A stretch of 64,000 nt of DNA from Heterotrichella gracilis (Eukaryota; Sar; Xanthophyceae; Tribonematales; Xanthonemataceae), in contig JAULBX010011099.1 of the NCBI GenBank assembly GCA_032358255.1, positions 372,001 to 436,000 on the forward strand, read 5' to 3'. How positions within the stretch are numbered: position 1 is the stretch's first letter; each line of letters begins with the position of its first letter. Made by a program: the position numbers and the translations under genes. Below are positions 34,439-44,421 of the stretch, in pieces. Under the pieces are notes generated by a model. The model searched no databases. It worked only from the letters and a program-made list of their open reading frames with translations, and had not been told where the DNA came from.

Positions 34439-34950
34439 AAAAAATCGCCATCATTGGCGCTGAAAGCACCGGCAAGACCTGGCTTTGTGAGACATTGGCG
34501 AAGCATTACCAAACGAATTGGGTGCCTGAATATGCCCGCGACTATTTTAATGATTCAGATATTTATAATTACACCTTAGAGGATCTTGTAATTATTGCAA
34601 AAAAACAAATTCTCCTCGAAGAAGAGCTTATTCAAACAGCACAACAGTATTTATTTTGTGATACCACCCTCATCACCCTGAAGATCTGGGCAGAACTGGA
34701 ATTCCAGACCACTCCTGAATTTATTGCAGAACAATTACCCCTTATCAAATACGATCATTATTTTATTACCAATAACGATGTTCCCTGGACGGCCGATGAA
34801 CAAAGGCAAAATAAACATAGCAGAGAGCTTTTGTTGGCGCTTAATAAATTAGAAGTTGAGAAGACCTTGGTCCCCTATACAATTATTTCCGGAACAGATA
34901 CCCTGAGACTTAAAAATGCAATTTCAGTGATTAATACACAAATTGTTTAA
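34420..34950 (+). CDS. NadR-type ATP-binding protein, probable ribosylnicotinamide kinase
   Basis: A 176-residue P-loop kinase resembling the C-terminal domain of NadR. The Walker A motif GAESTGKT is at 13-20, followed by WVPEYARDYF, LLEEELIQTAQQYLFCDTTLITLKIW in outline, and DVPWTADEQRQN, all typical of the NadR kinase. It would phosphorylate nicotinamide riboside brought in by PnuC and thus trap it. There is no adenylyltransferase or DNA-binding domain. Starts at ATG 34420, inside the pnuC end; an upstream in-frame start is not supported. Confidence 0.82.
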   Translation: MAQNNIKKIAIIGAESTGKTWLCETLAKHYQTNWVPEYARDYFNDSDIYNYTLEDLVIIAKKQILLEEELIQTAQQYLFCDTTLITLKIWAELEFQTTPEFIAEQLPLIKYDHYFITNNDVPWTADEQRQNKHSRELLLALNKLEVEKTLVPYTIISGTDTLRLKNAISVINTQIV

Positions 34951-34955
34951 AATAT

Positions 34956-34995
34956 AAAGAACAGGCAAACATTTTGCCTTTAATCCAGGGTTCTT
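34956..34995 (+). terminator. Possible terminator after the NadR-type kinase gene
   Basis: AGGCAAA (34963-34969) and TTTGCCT (34973-34979) form a tight hairpin, nested in a longer AAAGAAC/GTTCTTT pairing (34956-34962 with 34989-34995). Its position right after the last gene of the operon fits termination, although the T-run is short. Confidence 0.45.
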
Positions 34996-35085
34996 TATTA
35001 TTTAATGGCAGAGGGTCTTACCGCCAAAATCGCTAAGAATATTTATATGTACTTGATAATTACAAAAGGAAGCATTCGCAACCTA

Positions 35086-35331
35086 TTAGGATATTTCGCA
35101 AGGAACGATAGTTGAGGATGAAACACCATTGGTAGTTTGTGTACTTTGAATTGCTTTTTTCTTACAAGCATCTTCAAATTCTTGAGCAGATTTTTTATCA
35201 CCCTCATGAGTTTCCGTGCTCAAAACAGTACCAGCGGCAGTTTTACAGGTGCAGGTTTTAGTAACAGTCTTAACGCAAGAGTGTAAAAAGAAAACCAATA
35301 GGATCATAAATGGGATTTTAAGTTTAAGCAT
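35086..35331 (-). CDS. Small lipoprotein, unknown
   Basis: An 81-residue protein with a lipoprotein signal (MILLVFFLHSC, acylated at Cys19). The mature part has three more cysteines (CTCK near 28-30 and VPC near the end) and a DKKSAQEFEDACKKKA helix. I do not recognise the family. It stands alone in a gene-poor stretch. Confidence 0.65.
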   Translation of the reverse strand: MLKLKIPFMILLVFFLHSCVKTVTKTCTCKTAAGTVLSTETHEGDKKSAQEFEDACKKKAIQSTQTTNGVSSSTIVPCEIS

Positions 35332-35681
35332 AGTGTTTATTTTTTATTTCAAATTTAATCGAAAATTAAGAATGGCCAAAATAGAATTTAATAATTCCGA
35401 TAGCTGCTTTTTTTGACCTGAATAACATATATTGCAGAAAAATGCAATTAAGCCTCTGGGCCTGAAGAAAAACAGAAACAACTTGCAAGAATTGAAAATA
35501 TAATACTTGAGATGGTGAAAAGAATGATAGATGAAAACGTGCTGAAAATAGAACGCTTCCTGATAGCTATCTTGAGCAGATAAATAGGGTCAACCCGGAT
35601 CCGCACCACTAAAATTATAATCAATTTTTGAATTAAAATGTGTGTTAATTCGTGTTTCCGATAGCTATTGGGATGGTGTCT
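35332..35681. other. Gene-poor stretch with a short open remnant
   Basis: No full gene is seen in these 350 bp. A plus-strand frame stays open from 35449 to a TAA at 35581-35583 and encodes a charged helical stretch (EEKQKQLARIENIILEM), which may be the remains of a gene. A degenerate TTAATTCGTGT element lies at 35645-35655 and a palindrome TTTCCGATAGCTATTGGGA-like at 35656-35672. Confidence 0.4.
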
Positions 35682-36095
35682 TTAAATAGTTGTCTCCCCA
35701 AGATCCAAGATCTTAAAAAATTCCGTTTCGGTTACTTTTCCCACACTTAAACGCGAAAGACGAATCAGGTCCATTTTTTCAAAAAAGGAGTCTTTTTTTA
35801 AGGTTTCGAGTCTCACCGGTTTTTTTAATTCCTTAAAAGGGGCAAATTCAACCGCTAACCAGGCTGTTTCTGAGGTAGTTGGGTCTTGAAAATGTTCTTT
35901 GGTGACTTTAGCAATTCCCACAATCTCAACCCCTTCGTTACTATGATAAAAGAAGGCCAGATCCCCTTTTTTCATGTCTCTTAGGTTATTTCTGGCTGCA
36001 TAGTTTCGTACTCCGTCCCAGGTCGTTTTTTTGTCCTTTTTAAATTGTTCCCAGGGGTATTTAAAAGGTTCTGATTTAATGAGCCAGTAGTTCAT
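35682..36095 (-). CDS. EVE domain protein
   Basis: A single-domain EVE/PUA-like protein of 137 residues. MNYWLIKSEP, TWDGVRNYAARNNLRDMKKGDLAFFYHSN in outline, and IVGIAKVTKEHFQDPT are typical. EVE domains recognise modified bases in DNA or RNA; the target here is not known. It diverges from the ATP synthase operon. Confidence 0.88.
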   Translation of the reverse strand: MNYWLIKSEPFKYPWEQFKKDKKTTWDGVRNYAARNNLRDMKKGDLAFFYHSNEGVEIVGIAKVTKEHFQDPTTSETAWLAVEFAPFKELKKPVRLETLKKDSFFEKMDLIRLSRLSVGKVTETEFFKILDLGETTI

Positions 36096-36182
36096 AGTTT
36101 ATTGAAAAAGCGCTTGTGTTCGCAAAAGTAACATAAAAACAAGATTTTTGTTTTTTGACGCATTTTTTCCTCTCTAAAAATA

Positions 36183-36211
36183 TTGTTTTCGTCAAAAAAT
36201 ACCTACATTTG
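36183..36211 (+). promoter_or_regulatory. Promoter of the ATP synthase operon
   Basis: TTG at 36183-36185 is followed after 18 bp by TACATTTG at 36204-36211, a perfect TAnnTTTG -7 box, 37 bp upstream of the atpB start codon. Confidence 0.55.
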
Positions 36212-36247
36212 CACCCGAATTCAAAATCAGAACGAATTATTTTGCAG

Positions 36248-37736
<1,489 letters not shown>

Positions 37737-37750
37737 TTTTTTATCAAACT

Positions 37751-37790
37751 AAAACCTACACGGTTGGTGTAGGTTTTAGTTTATTTTTTT
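37751..37790 (+). terminator. Hairpin with T-run between atpE and atpF
   Basis: AAAACCTACAC (37751-37761) pairs with GTGTAGGTTTT (37767-37777) around a 5-base loop, followed by AGTTTATTTTTTT. It has the form of an intrinsic terminator but lies inside the operon, so it may act as a partial terminator or protect the atpE message end and thereby raise subunit c output. Confidence 0.7.
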
Positions 37791-37821
37791 GGACAAACAA
37801 AGAATTAAACAAAACAAACAC

Positions 37822-38337
37822 ATGCATAGCACATTCATCTTAGCAAGTTTAATTGAACCGGGGATCGGTTTGATTTTCTGGACTTCCATTACCTTTATTT
37901 TATTACTGGTAATACTTGGTAAATTTGCCTGGAAGCCTATTTTAACTGCCATTAAAACCCGTGAAGACGGTATCACTAAGGCATTAGCAAGTGCAGAAAG
38001 TGCCCTTAACGACATGCGTGAATTAAAATCGGCAAACGAAGTGATTTTAAATCAGGCGCGTACTGAGCGTGATAATCTTTTAAAAGAAGCCCGCGAAACA
38101 AAAGACGCCATCGTTGCTGAAGCAAAACAAAAAGCACAAAGCGAATCAGATAGAATTTTAGCATCGGCACGCGAACAAATTGCGAATGAAAAAAATGCAG
38201 CTATTTCTGAATTGAAAAAACAAGTGGCCGTTTTATCAATTGAGATCGCTGAAAAAATATTAAAATCAGAATTGTCTAATGATGAGAAACAAAAAGCACT
38301 TGTTTCTAATTTAATGAAAGACGTAAACCTGAATTAA
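37822..38337 (+). CDS. atpF: F0F1 ATP synthase subunit b
   Basis: Peripheral-stalk subunit of 171 residues: one N-terminal membrane helix (GLIFWTSITFILLLVILGKFAW) and a long charged helix (KTREDGITKALASAESAL onward) that binds delta and F1. ATG 37822 (MHSTFILASL) is used; an in-frame start at 37789 would add 11 polar residues before the membrane helix. Confidence 0.93.
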   Translation: MHSTFILASLIEPGIGLIFWTSITFILLLVILGKFAWKPILTAIKTREDGITKALASAESALNDMRELKSANEVILNQARTERDNLLKEARETKDAIVAEAKQKAQSESDRILASAREQIANEKNAAISELKKQVAVLSIEIAEKILKSELSNDEKQKALVSNLMKDVNLN

Positions 38338-38338
38338 A

Positions 38339-38878
38339 ATGATAGTTGCAAACAGATACGCTAAATCATTGATGGAACTGGCTGTTGAAACAAAACAGCT
38401 GGAAGCCGTGAGAGAAGACATGAGAACTATCGCACAGGTTTGCAAGGAAAACCGTGAGTTTGAATTGTTTTTACAAAGTCCTGTTATTAAAACTGATAAA
38501 AAACTGGCTGTTTTAAGTTCCATTTTTAAAGGCAAAATTTCTGAACTCAGCTTGTCTTTCATTAATTTGATCACGGATAAACACCGTGAATCGCTTATTC
38601 ATGAGATCACCAAGGCCTTTGACGAACAATACAAAACCAATAAAAATATTTTTACTGCTGTTGTAACATCTGCTCAAGGATTGGATACAACCACCAAACA
38701 AAAAGTAAAAGACTTAATTAAATCTCAAATGAATGGTGAGGTTGAATTGATCGAGAAGATCGACGCAAACACTATTGGCGGATTTATTTTACGCATCGGC
38801 GATCAGCAATTAGATAAATCAGTTGCTCGTCAATTAAGCAATTTGAAAAAAGAATTATTAACTAAAGGATTAAACTAA
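38339..38878 (+). CDS. atpH: F0F1 ATP synthase subunit delta
   Basis: Connects the b stalk to the top of F1. 179 residues, with the N-terminal helical bundle starting [17 protein letters not shown] and the C-terminal [47 protein letters not shown] in outline, where IGGFxLRIGDxxxDxSVxxQL is the family signature. One base after the atpF stop codon. Confidence 0.94.
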   Translation: MIVANRYAKSLMELAVETKQLEAVREDMRTIAQVCKENREFELFLQSPVIKTDKKLAVLSSIFKGKISELSLSFINLITDKHRESLIHEITKAFDEQYKTNKNIFTAVVTSAQGLDTTTKQKVKDLIKSQMNGEVELIEKIDANTIGGFILRIGDQQLDKSVARQLSNLKKELLTKGLN

Positions 38879-38894
38879 TACAAACCATATAATC

Positions 38895-40472
38895 ATGGCT
38901 GAAATAAAACCGGCAGAAGTATCTGCAATTTTAAGACAACAATTAAGCGGCTTTAAAAGTGAAGCGCAATTAGAAGAAGTAGGATCTGTATTGCAAGTTG
39001 GTGATGGTATTGCCCGCATTTACGGATTGTCAAAAGTACAATCAGGTGAGTTAATTGAATTTGAAACAGGCGTTCAGGCAATCGTTTTAAACTTAGAAGA
39101 AGATAACGTTGGTGCTGTATTATTGGGTTCTAGCGAAGGAATTCGCGAAGGAAGTTCATGTAAGCGTACTAACCGTATCGCATCCATTAAAGTGGGTGAG
39201 GGTATGTTAGGCCGTGTAGTTGATACTTTAGGTATGCCAATCGATGGTAAAGGTCCGATCACCGGAACTACTTACGAAATGCCTTTAGAGCGTAAAGCAC
39301 CAGGGGTAATTTACCGTCAACCGGTAACTGAGCCTTTGCAAACAGGTATCAAAGCGATTGACGCCATGATTCCTATTGGACGTGGTCAACGTGAGTTAGT
39401 GATTGGTGACCGTCAAATTGGTAAAACGGCAGTTTGTATTGATACGATCATTAATCAAAAAGAATTTTATGCAGCGGGTCAACCTGTATTCTGTATTTAT
39501 GTAGCTATCGGACAAAAAGCGTCTACCGTAGCTAACGTGGTACGTGTATTGGAAGAGAATGGCGCAATGCCTTATACAGTAGTGGTTGCGGCAAGTGCTG
39601 CTGATCCTGCTCCATTACAATTTTACGCGCCTTTCGCAGGTGCTGCTATCGGAGAATTTTTCCGTGATACCGGTCGTCCGGCTTTGATCGTATTTGACGA
39701 TTTATCAAAACAAGCAGTTGCTTACCGTGAGGTGTCTTTATTATTACGTCGTCCTCCAGGACGTGAAGCATATCCTGGTGACGTGTTTTACTTACACTCT
39801 AGATTATTAGAGCGTGCGGCAAAAATTAACGCGAATGATGACATTGCTCGTAGCATGAACGATTTACCTGAATCATTAAAAGGTTTAGTAAAAGGTGGTG
39901 GTTCATTAACAGCTTTGCCTATCATTGAAACACAAGCCGGTGACGTTTCTGCATACATTCCAACCAACGTAATTTCCATTACCGATGGTCAGATCTTCTT
40001 AGAGACCAACTTATTTAACTCAGGTATTCGTCCCGCTATTAACGTAGGTATTTCGGTATCACGTGTAGGAGGAAATGCTCAAATTAAATCCATGAAAAAA
40101 GTAGCAGGTACTTTAAAATTAGACCAGGCTCAGTTCCGTGAATTAGAGGCTTTCTCTAAATTTGGTTCTGATTTGGATGCTGCTACTAAATCGGTGTTAG
40201 ACAAAGGTTCAAGAAACACAGAGATCTTAAAACAAGGTCAGTTTTCTCCGTTCCGTGTGGAGCAACAAATCGCCATCATTTATTTAGGAACTAAAAACTT
40301 ATTAAGAAACATACCTGTAAATAAGGTAAGTGAATTTGAGAAAGAATTTTTAGATATGATGGAGCGCAAGCACAAAGCAACTTTGGATGCATTAAAAGCC
40401 GGTCAGTTTACCGACGAGATCACCAAAACGCTTGAAACTGCTGCAAACGATCTATTAGCAAAATATAAATAA
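38895..40472 (+). CDS. atpA: F0F1 ATP synthase subunit alpha
   Basis: Non-catalytic nucleotide-binding F1 subunit, 525 residues. The Walker A motif [10 protein letters not shown] lies near 171-180, Walker B in [16 protein letters not shown], and the arginine finger region in [16 protein letters not shown]. Standard length and no unusual change. 16 bp after atpH. Confidence 0.97.
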   Translation: MAEIKPAEVSAILRQQLSGFKSEAQLEEVGSVLQVGDGIARIYGLSKVQSGELIEFETGVQAIVLNLEEDNVGAVLLGSSEGIREGSSCKRTNRIASIKVGEGMLGRVVDTLGMPIDGKGPITGTTYEMPLERKAPGVIYRQPVTEPLQTGIKAIDAMIPIGRGQRELVIGDRQIGKTAVCIDTIINQKEFYAAGQPVFCIYVAIGQKASTVANVVRVLEENGAMPYTVVVAASAADPAPLQFYAPFAGAAIGEFFRDTGRPALIVFDDLSKQAVAYREVSLLLRRPPGREAYPGDVFYLHSRLLERAAKINANDDIARSMNDLPESLKGLVKGGGSLTALPIIETQAGDVSAYIPTNVISITDGQIFLETNLFNSGIRPAINVGISVSRVGGNAQIKSMKKVAGTLKLDQAQFRELEAFSKFGSDLDAATKSVLDKGSRNTEILKQGQFSPFRVEQQIAIIYLGTKNLLRNIPVNKVSEFEKEFLDMMERKHKATLDALKAGQFTDEITKTLETAANDLLAKYK

Positions 40473-40482
40473 ATAATTTTTG

Positions 40483-40500
40483 TCCCGATGGCTATCGGGA
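40483..40500. repeat. Palindrome between atpA and atpG
   Basis: TCCCGATGGCTATCGGGA, near-perfect 7-bp arms. Another member of the dispersed CCCGATAGCTATCGGG family, here within an operon. Confidence 0.7.
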
Positions 40501-40538
40501 TTGAATTGATGATTTTTTGAATCAATAAATTATAAAGG

Positions 40539-41417
40539 ATGCCAAGTTTAAAGGAAGTCAGAAATAAGATAGTATCGGTAGGTTCAACCATGCAGATCAC
40601 CAGTGCCATGAAAATGGTAAGTGCTGCTAAGTTAAAACGTGCTCAGGATGCCATCACACAAATGCGTCCTTACGCCAACAAACTAAAAGATATTTTAGAA
40701 AATGTGAGTGCGAGTGTTGACGCTTCTGAAAATGTATATGCTCGTAATAGCGGCGTTAAAAAGGTGTTGATCATTCCAATCTCATCAAACCGTGGTTTAG
40801 CAGGAGCATTTAATGCCAATATCATTAAAAAGACCAATTTATTGATTCAGAATGAATATGCGAATTCTGAAGTGACGGTTGTTCCGGTTGGTAAAAAAGT
40901 ACACGATGCCTTTCGTCGCACCAAATATTTTATCAGCGGACAAGATCTTCCTCATAATTTGACGACTGTATTTGATAAATTATCTTACGAGAAAGTGGCA
41001 CCTCTTGCTCAAAAAGTGATTGATGCTTTTTTAAACAAAGAATTTGATAAGGTAGTGGTGGTGTACAATCAATTCAGAAATGCTGCTGTACAAATTCCTA
41101 CCGAAGAACAATTATTACCGGTTGTTGCATCTGAAACAGCAAACACAGGAAGTAAAGCAGATTATATCTACGAACCAAGTGAAGCTTATATCATTAATGA
41201 ATTAATTCCACGCTCTGTTAAAACACAATTTTACAAAGCTTTGTTAGATTCATTTGCCAGCGAACATGGTGCCCGTATGACAGCCATGCACAAAGCAACA
41301 GATAATGCCAAGGCCATGCAAAGAGATCTGAAGATCATGTATAACAAAGCTCGTCAGGCTTCCATTACCAAAGAGATCCTTGAGATCGTTGGTGGAGCTG
41401 AGGCTTTAAAAGGATAA
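40539..41417 (+). CDS. atpG: F0F1 ATP synthase subunit gamma
   Basis: Central rotor shaft of F1, 292 residues. The N-terminal helix (MPSLKEVRNKIVSVGSTMQITSAMKMVSAAKLKRAQ in outline) and C-terminal helix (ASEHGARMTAMHKATDNA, ARQASITKEILEIVGGAEAL) are the conserved coiled-coil pair. It is the last gene of the operon here; beta and epsilon are not in this window. Confidence 0.96.
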   Translation: MPSLKEVRNKIVSVGSTMQITSAMKMVSAAKLKRAQDAITQMRPYANKLKDILENVSASVDASENVYARNSGVKKVLIIPISSNRGLAGAFNANIIKKTNLLIQNEYANSEVTVVPVGKKVHDAFRRTKYFISGQDLPHNLTTVFDKLSYEKVAPLAQKVIDAFLNKEFDKVVVVYNQFRNAAVQIPTEEQLLPVVASETANTGSKADYIYEPSEAYIINELIPRSVKTQFYKALLDSFASEHGARMTAMHKATDNAKAMQRDLKIMYNKARQASITKEILEIVGGAEALKG

Positions 41418-41424
41418 TATGACT

Positions 41425-41461
41425 GAACCCTTCTGTATTTACAGAGGGGTTTATTTTTTTT
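41425..41461 (+). terminator. Rho-independent terminator of the ATP synthase operon
   Basis: AACCCTTCTGTA (41426-41437) pairs with TACAGAGGGGTT (41440-41451) with one G-T pair, followed by ATTTTTTTT. It lies directly after atpG. Confidence 0.85.
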
Positions 41462-41564
41462 AAGAGTTTAATTGGTAAACTATTTTCTTGCACCCAACAA
41501 ACATAATCTAGATTACTTTGTTAAATGTAAGCGAACTAATGAACAAAAAAACACACACATTTAA

Positions 41565-42302
41565 ATGGTAATTTTAATTTTTCTTATCCTTCACTGGTAC
41601 CTTTCTTTATTCGGACAGACTTTTTTCCTTCACCGTTATTCGGCTCACAAAATGTTTACCATGAGCAAAAACTGGGAAAAATTCTTTTATATTTTTGCCT
41701 GGGTAGCTCAAGGTTCTTCTTATTTGAATGCCAGAGCTTATGCCATTCTTCACCGCATGCACCATGCCTATAGTGATACAGAAAAGGATCCGCACACACC
41801 TCATTTTTTTAAAGATGCTTACCACATGATGCTACACACACGTCAGATCTATAATGATGTATTGAATAAGCGCGTGGTGGTAGAAGATAAATTTGACCGT
41901 AATTTTCCGGAATACCCGGCTATTGATCGTATCGCGGATGCTTGGGTGACGCGTTTATTGTTCGCAGCCTTTTACATTGCTTTTTATATTGTATTCGCCA
42001 CACATTGGTGGATGTTTTTATTCTTGCCCATTCACTTTTTAATTGGACCTATTCAAGGTGCTATTGTTAATTGGGCCGGACATAAATACGGTTACCGTAA
42101 TTTTGATTGTCCCGATAAATCTAAGAACACCTTGTTCTGGGATATTTTATTGATGGGTGAATTATTTCAAAACAATCACCACCAAGCCGGCGCTAAACCT
42201 AATTTTGCAGCTAAGTGGTTTGAATTTGATCCAACCTATCCAATCATTCTGGTTTTAGACAAACTAGGAGTTATTAAACTGGCCAAAGTGAGTGGCAACT
42301 AA
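41565..42302 (+). CDS. Acyl-CoA/fatty acid desaturase
   Basis: A membrane di-iron desaturase of 245 residues that would introduce a double bond into acyl chains. The three histidine boxes are present: HRYSAH near 23-28, HRMHHAYSD near 63-71 and NNHHQ near 205-209. At least four hydrophobic segments (VILIFLILHWYLSLFG, FYIFAWVAQG, LLFAAFYIAFYIVF, WMFLFLPIHFL). The length is short for the family but complete. It has its own upstream region after the ATP synthase terminator. Confidence 0.87.
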   Translation: MVILIFLILHWYLSLFGQTFFLHRYSAHKMFTMSKNWEKFFYIFAWVAQGSSYLNARAYAILHRMHHAYSDTEKDPHTPHFFKDAYHMMLHTRQIYNDVLNKRVVVEDKFDRNFPEYPAIDRIADAWVTRLLFAAFYIAFYIVFATHWWMFLFLPIHFLIGPIQGAIVNWAGHKYGYRNFDCPDKSKNTLFWDILLMGELFQNNHHQAGAKPNFAAKWFEFDPTYPIILVLDKLGVIKLAKVSGN

Positions 42303-42391
42303 ATAGCCCCACAATTCATTCAATTCCGTAATAATTTTTTGAAACTCTCATCTCTTTGTACCATAAGAGATTGATTTGATAAACCTCTAAT

Positions 42392-43735
42392 TTAAAATCC
42401 TAGACTCATCTGTTTATGATCACTCAAGGCTTTTTTGTACACCTCTAAGGTTCTTAATCGCGCAGCAGCATGATCTATCATAGGAGCAGGGTAGGCAGAG
42501 CTTCCAAACTCCGGGATCCATTTTTTGGTGTAGATTAGTTTTGGATCAAAGCGTTTTTGTTGTTCGGTGGGATTAAATATTCTAAAATAAGGTGCCGCGT
42601 CGCAACCACTGCTCGCAGCCCATTGCCAGCCACCGTTATTGGCACTGAGATCAAAATCATTTAATTTATTCGCAAAATAAGCTTCACCCCAACGCCAATC
42701 GATCAAGAGATCTTTCACTAAAAAACTACTCACAATCATGCGTACGCGGTTATGCATAAATCCGGTTGCGTTAAGTTCACGCATGCCGGCATCTACAATG
42801 GGAAAGCCGGTTTGACCCACACACCATTTATAAAAATCATCCTCCTTATTTCTCCAGGGAATGTTGTCATATTGTTTTTTAAAAGCATGTTCTGCCACAT
42901 GTGGAAAATGAGACAGGATCATCATGTAAAAGTCGCGCCAGATCAATTCATTCAGCCAGGTTTCACTTAAAGGCAATGCCTTTGCAACAAGCGAACGAAT
43001 GCTCACCGTGCCAAAACGCAAATGCATGCTGAGTCGGCTGGTGCCTTTTATTGAGGGAATATCGCGTTGTTCTTTGTATTTCTGTATGATCAGATCATCT
43101 ACCTGAATTTTTTTCGGCAATTCAATGTCTGTTTTTGTAAAGCCAATAGACTCAAGGCTTGACAGTTCGAATGATTTTTGTTTGAGAAAATTAATTCGGT
43201 ATTTATTTACCGGATAGGCCTTATAATAAAAAGGCTTTAAGGCTTTTTTCCATTTATTAGAGTAGGGTGTGAAGATGGTATAAGGCGTGCCATCGTCTTT
43301 GATGATCTCGTTTTTTTCAAATACACATTGATCTTTGTAGGATTTGAAAACAATGTTTTTCGAGGCTAAGGAATTTTTTATTCTTTCGTCTCGTGCTATG
43401 GCATAAGGCTCATAATCGTGATTGGTGTATACAGCGTTTACTTTATAGCTTGTGGTAATTTTTTCAAATGCCCCGTCTACTGTATCATGCAGTACAAGTA
43501 AAGAGGAACCAAGTTTGATAAGTTCGGAGTTGATGGCTTCAAGTGCTTGATGAATAAAATCAACGCGCCGGTCTTTTTTATCCTCTAATTGATTGAGAAT
43601 CGCTGTGTCAAAAATAAAGACGGGAAGGATATTCTTGTTTTCTTTTAAGGCATGATATAGTCCCGCATTGTCATACAGGCGTAGATCGCGTCGAAACCAA
43701 AATATGCTGACTTCTTTTTGGCCCGAATGACTCAT
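42392..43735 (-). CDS. Cryptochrome/deoxyribodipyrimidine photolyase
   Basis: A 447-residue flavoprotein for light-driven repair of UV dimers. The N-terminal photolyase domain begins VSIFWFRRDLRLYDNAGL. The FAD-binding C-terminal part includes GTSRLSMHLRFGTVSIRSL, WLNELIWRDFYMMIL, and IVDAGMRELNATGFMHNRVRMI. The tryptophans for electron transfer appear conserved (for example WRWGEAYFA and GGWQWAASSG). Looks like a class I CPD photolyase rather than DASH. One base separates it from the sigma-factor gene upstream. Confidence 0.93.
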   Translation of the reverse strand: MSHSGQKEVSIFWFRRDLRLYDNAGLYHALKENKNILPVFIFDTAILNQLEDKKDRRVDFIHQALEAINSELIKLGSSLLVLHDTVDGAFEKITTSYKVNAVYTNHDYEPYAIARDERIKNSLASKNIVFKSYKDQCVFEKNEIIKDDGTPYTIFTPYSNKWKKALKPFYYKAYPVNKYRINFLKQKSFELSSLESIGFTKTDIELPKKIQVDDLIIQKYKEQRDIPSIKGTSRLSMHLRFGTVSIRSLVAKALPLSETWLNELIWRDFYMMILSHFPHVAEHAFKKQYDNIPWRNKEDDFYKWCVGQTGFPIVDAGMRELNATGFMHNRVRMIVSSFLVKDLLIDWRWGEAYFANKLNDFDLSANNGGWQWAASSGCDAAPYFRIFNPTEQQKRFDPKLIYTKKWIPEFGSSAYPAPMIDHAAARLRTLEVYKKALSDHKQMSLGF

Positions 43736-43736
43736 T

Positions 43737-44243
43737 CTAATTTTTCAAATGCGACAAAGAATCCATTAACATTTTTCTGGCAATAAAGATACGACTCTTA
43801 ACAGTTCCCAAAGGTAATTGCATTTCTTTGGCAATTTCCTCGTATTTATAACCGGTGTAATGACGGGTAAAAGGAACTTTATACTCATCGTCTAATTTTT
43901 CAATTTCTCTGATGATTTCTTTGGCATTCATTCTGCTTTCACTGTGATCGTATGAATTTTGTTTAAACGCACGATTCATGGCAATGTCATCACCCTTGCT
44001 AATAAGTTGTTTTGATTTAACATTACGACGATAACTGTTAATGAAGGTGTTTTTCATAATGGTAAATAACCAGGCCTTCAAGTTACTGCTTTCTTCAAAC
44101 TTACTACGGTAAGTGATGGCTTTTACATAAGTGTCCTGAAGCAGGTCTAATGCATCGTCGATGTTGTGTGTTAAACTAAGAGCAAAATTCTTTAATGAAG
44201 TTTTCTCTTGTACGATTCGAGTATTAAATTCTATTGCTGTCAT
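43737..44243 (-). CDS. ECF-type RNA polymerase sigma factor
   Basis: A 168-residue sigma-70 family factor with region 2 (DDALDLLQDTYVKAITYRSKF, NLKAWLFTIMKNTFINSYRR) and region 4 (LDDEYKVPFTRHYTGYKYEEIAKEMQLPLGTVKSRIFIARKML in outline). It probably directs transcription of a small stress regulon. No anti-sigma gene is next to it. It forms an operon with the photolyase gene and has its own strong promoter. Confidence 0.9.
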   Translation of the reverse strand: MTAIEFNTRIVQEKTSLKNFALSLTHNIDDALDLLQDTYVKAITYRSKFEESSNLKAWLFTIMKNTFINSYRRNVKSKQLISKGDDIAMNRAFKQNSYDHSESRMNAKEIIREIEKLDDEYKVPFTRHYTGYKYEEIAKEMQLPLGTVKSRIFIARKMLMDSLSHLKN

Positions 44244-44261
44244 GGTTTGTTATTTACAAGA

Positions 44262-44292
44262 CAAACATACGACTTTGTTTAATGTTTTACAA
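44262..44292 (-). promoter_or_regulatory. Promoter of the sigma factor-photolyase operon
   Basis: On the minus strand, TTG (44290-44292) is followed after 20 bp by TATGTTTG (44262-44269), a perfect TAnnTTTG box, 19 bp upstream of the sigma-factor start codon. The form is that of the primary sigma factor, not an obvious ECF site. Confidence 0.6.
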
Positions 44293-44421
44293 TAAAGATT
44301 AAACAAAACAGTAAAGTGTTGACTTTCAAACATTTATTTTTAAAAAATGAGCATTTTTTAACAGAAATAAACATTTTTCCAAGATAAAAACGTATTTTCG
44401 CGTCCTAATTAATCATACAAA

